Assembly: GCF_014171595.1 (NCBI RefSeq)
Contig: NZ_CP050451.1
Coordinates: forward strand, 3,534,001 to 3,598,000
Direction of reading: 5' to 3'
DNA length: 64,000 nt
Source of the DNA: Massilia sp. Se16.2.3
Lineage (GTDB): Bacteria > Pseudomonadota > Gammaproteobacteria > Burkholderiales > Burkholderiaceae_D
The translations under genes and the position numbers were made by a program. Positions 63,360-64,000 of this stretch are shown here, in pieces. A model generated the notes under the pieces. That model searched no databases and had not been told where the DNA came from. It was given only the letters and a program-made list of their open reading frames with translations. The first letter of the stretch is position 1; each line of letters opens with the position of its first letter.

Positions 63360-64000
63360 ATGGCAGAACCCACCCAGCATGACCTTTCCCAGCGGCAGCT
63401 TCCCAAACAAAAGGAAGCGGCCCAGCAGTTGCGGCGCGGCCTGAAGAGCCGCCATATCCAGCTGATCGCCCTCGGCGGCGCCATCGGCACCGGCCTCTTC
63501 CTCGGCATCGGCCAGACCATCCCGATGGCCGGGCCGGCCGCCCTGCTCGGCTACGGCATCGCCGGCATCATCGCCTTCCTCATCATGCGCCAGCTGGCCG
63601 AACTGGTGGTCGATGAGCCGGTCGCGGGGTCGGTCAGCCATTTTGCCGACAAGTACGGCGGCCACATGGCCGGTTTCGTGGCCGGCTGGAACTACTGGGT
63701 CATGTACGTGCTCGTCAGCATGGCCGAACTGTCGGCCGTCGGTATCTACGTCCAGTACTGGTTCCCGCAGGTCCCCGCCTGGGAATCCGCGCTGATCTTC
63801 TTCGTGCTCGTCAATTCGCTGAGCCTCCTCAACGTGCGCGCGTTCGGCGAACTGGAGTTCTGGTTCGCCGTCATCAAGGTGGTGGCGGTGGTCGGCATGA
63901 TCCTGTTCGGCATCTACCTGCTGGCCTCCGGCACGGGCGGACCGCAGGCCGGCGTAGCCAACCTGTGGCGCAACGGCGGCTTCTTCCCGAATGGCGCGGC
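63360..64000 (+). CDS. Amino acid permease, APC/AAT family (cut by window end)
   Basis: First 213 residues of a 12-TM amino acid:proton symporter. Soluble N-terminus (MAEPTQHDLSQRQLPKQ) then QQLRRGLKSRHIQLIALGGAIGTGLFLGIGQTI, the family signature of the AAT group (PheP, AroP, GabP, CycA), followed by GPAALLGYGIAGIIAFLIMRQLAEL and FVAGWNYWVMYVL. ATG 63360. The exact substrate cannot be read from the fragment; an aromatic amino acid carrier would fit the tyrosine-degradation genes in this window but that is speculation. The frame is open at the last base. Confidence 0.9.
   Translation, partial: MAEPTQHDLSQRQLPKQKEAAQQLRRGLKSRHIQLIALGGAIGTGLFLGIGQTIPMAGPAALLGYGIAGIIAFLIMRQLAELVVDEPVAGSVSHFADKYGGHMAGFVAGWNYWVMYVLVSMAELSAVGIYVQYWFPQVPAWESALIFFVLVNSLSLLNVRAFGELEFWFAVIKVVAVVGMILFGIYLLASGTGGPQAGVANLWRNGGFFPNGA

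Overview
The window is a GC-rich chromosomal stretch (no tRNA, rRNA, CRISPR or transposase gene seen) with the gene content of a betaproteobacterium of the Oxalobacteraceae, most like the Massilia/Telluria group. Pointers are a likely DUF2863 protein, DUF3606, a YbdK ligase, a cyoABCD quinol oxidase with SURF1 and RegB/RegA attached, the hppD and hmgA tyrosine-degradation genes, and short palindromic repeats containing GTGGGC...GCCCAC. The genus is inference from gene content only.

Layout. 1-9.9 kb: DUF2863 protein, hybrid histidine kinase, NCS2 purine permease, DUF481 outer-membrane protein, two related mini-proteins, an endonuclease/exonuclease/phosphatase-fold protein and an App1-type phosphatase. 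9.9-22 kb: MHS transporter with a thioredoxin-like protein, a beta-propeller amidohydrolase lipoprotein, DUF3606, MscS channel, SDR oxidoreductase, GGDEF protein, penicillin-binding protein 1A and MarR. 22-30.6 kb: YbdK ligase and a CPA2 antiporter behind an attenuator-like leader, metallophosphoesterase, ZIP transporter, lipoprotein, Tat-exported Gfo/Idh/MocA protein, and an HNH nuclease next to a DUF5710 protein. 30.6-39 kb: the respiratory operon cyoA-cyoB-cyoC-cyoD-SURF1-regB-regA, tightly overlapping, with a divergent MFS gene. 39-44 kb: hydrolase, second ZIP, Mn-catalase, hemerythrin and lrgAB. 44-51.4 kb: hppD, an mtoX-sco pair, LysR, hmgA and yjbQ. 51-60 kb: amidohydrolase, lipoprotein, esterase, KfrA-like protein, VOC protein, a secreted GH16 glucanase with a clear promoter and LacI-type operator, HDOD and CNNM proteins. 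60.7-64 kb: a lysozyme-like lipoprotein coupled to an exported trypsin-like protease, then an amino-acid permease cut by the window end.

Genes that work together: cyo, SURF1 and RegBA form a self-contained oxidase, assembly and redox-sensing unit; hppD and hmgA are consecutive steps of tyrosine catabolism, with a LysR gene divergent from hmgA; mtoX and sco form a copper-dependent methanethiol oxidase module; Mn-catalase and hemerythrin share a divergent control region.

Caution on the sequence itself: about twenty single-base reading-frame breaks hit some fifteen otherwise convincing genes, nearly all explained by one base too many or too few in a short G/C run. I read these as probable sequencing or assembly errors rather than gene decay. 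The affected genes are given their full repaired extents, and each break is located in its entry.
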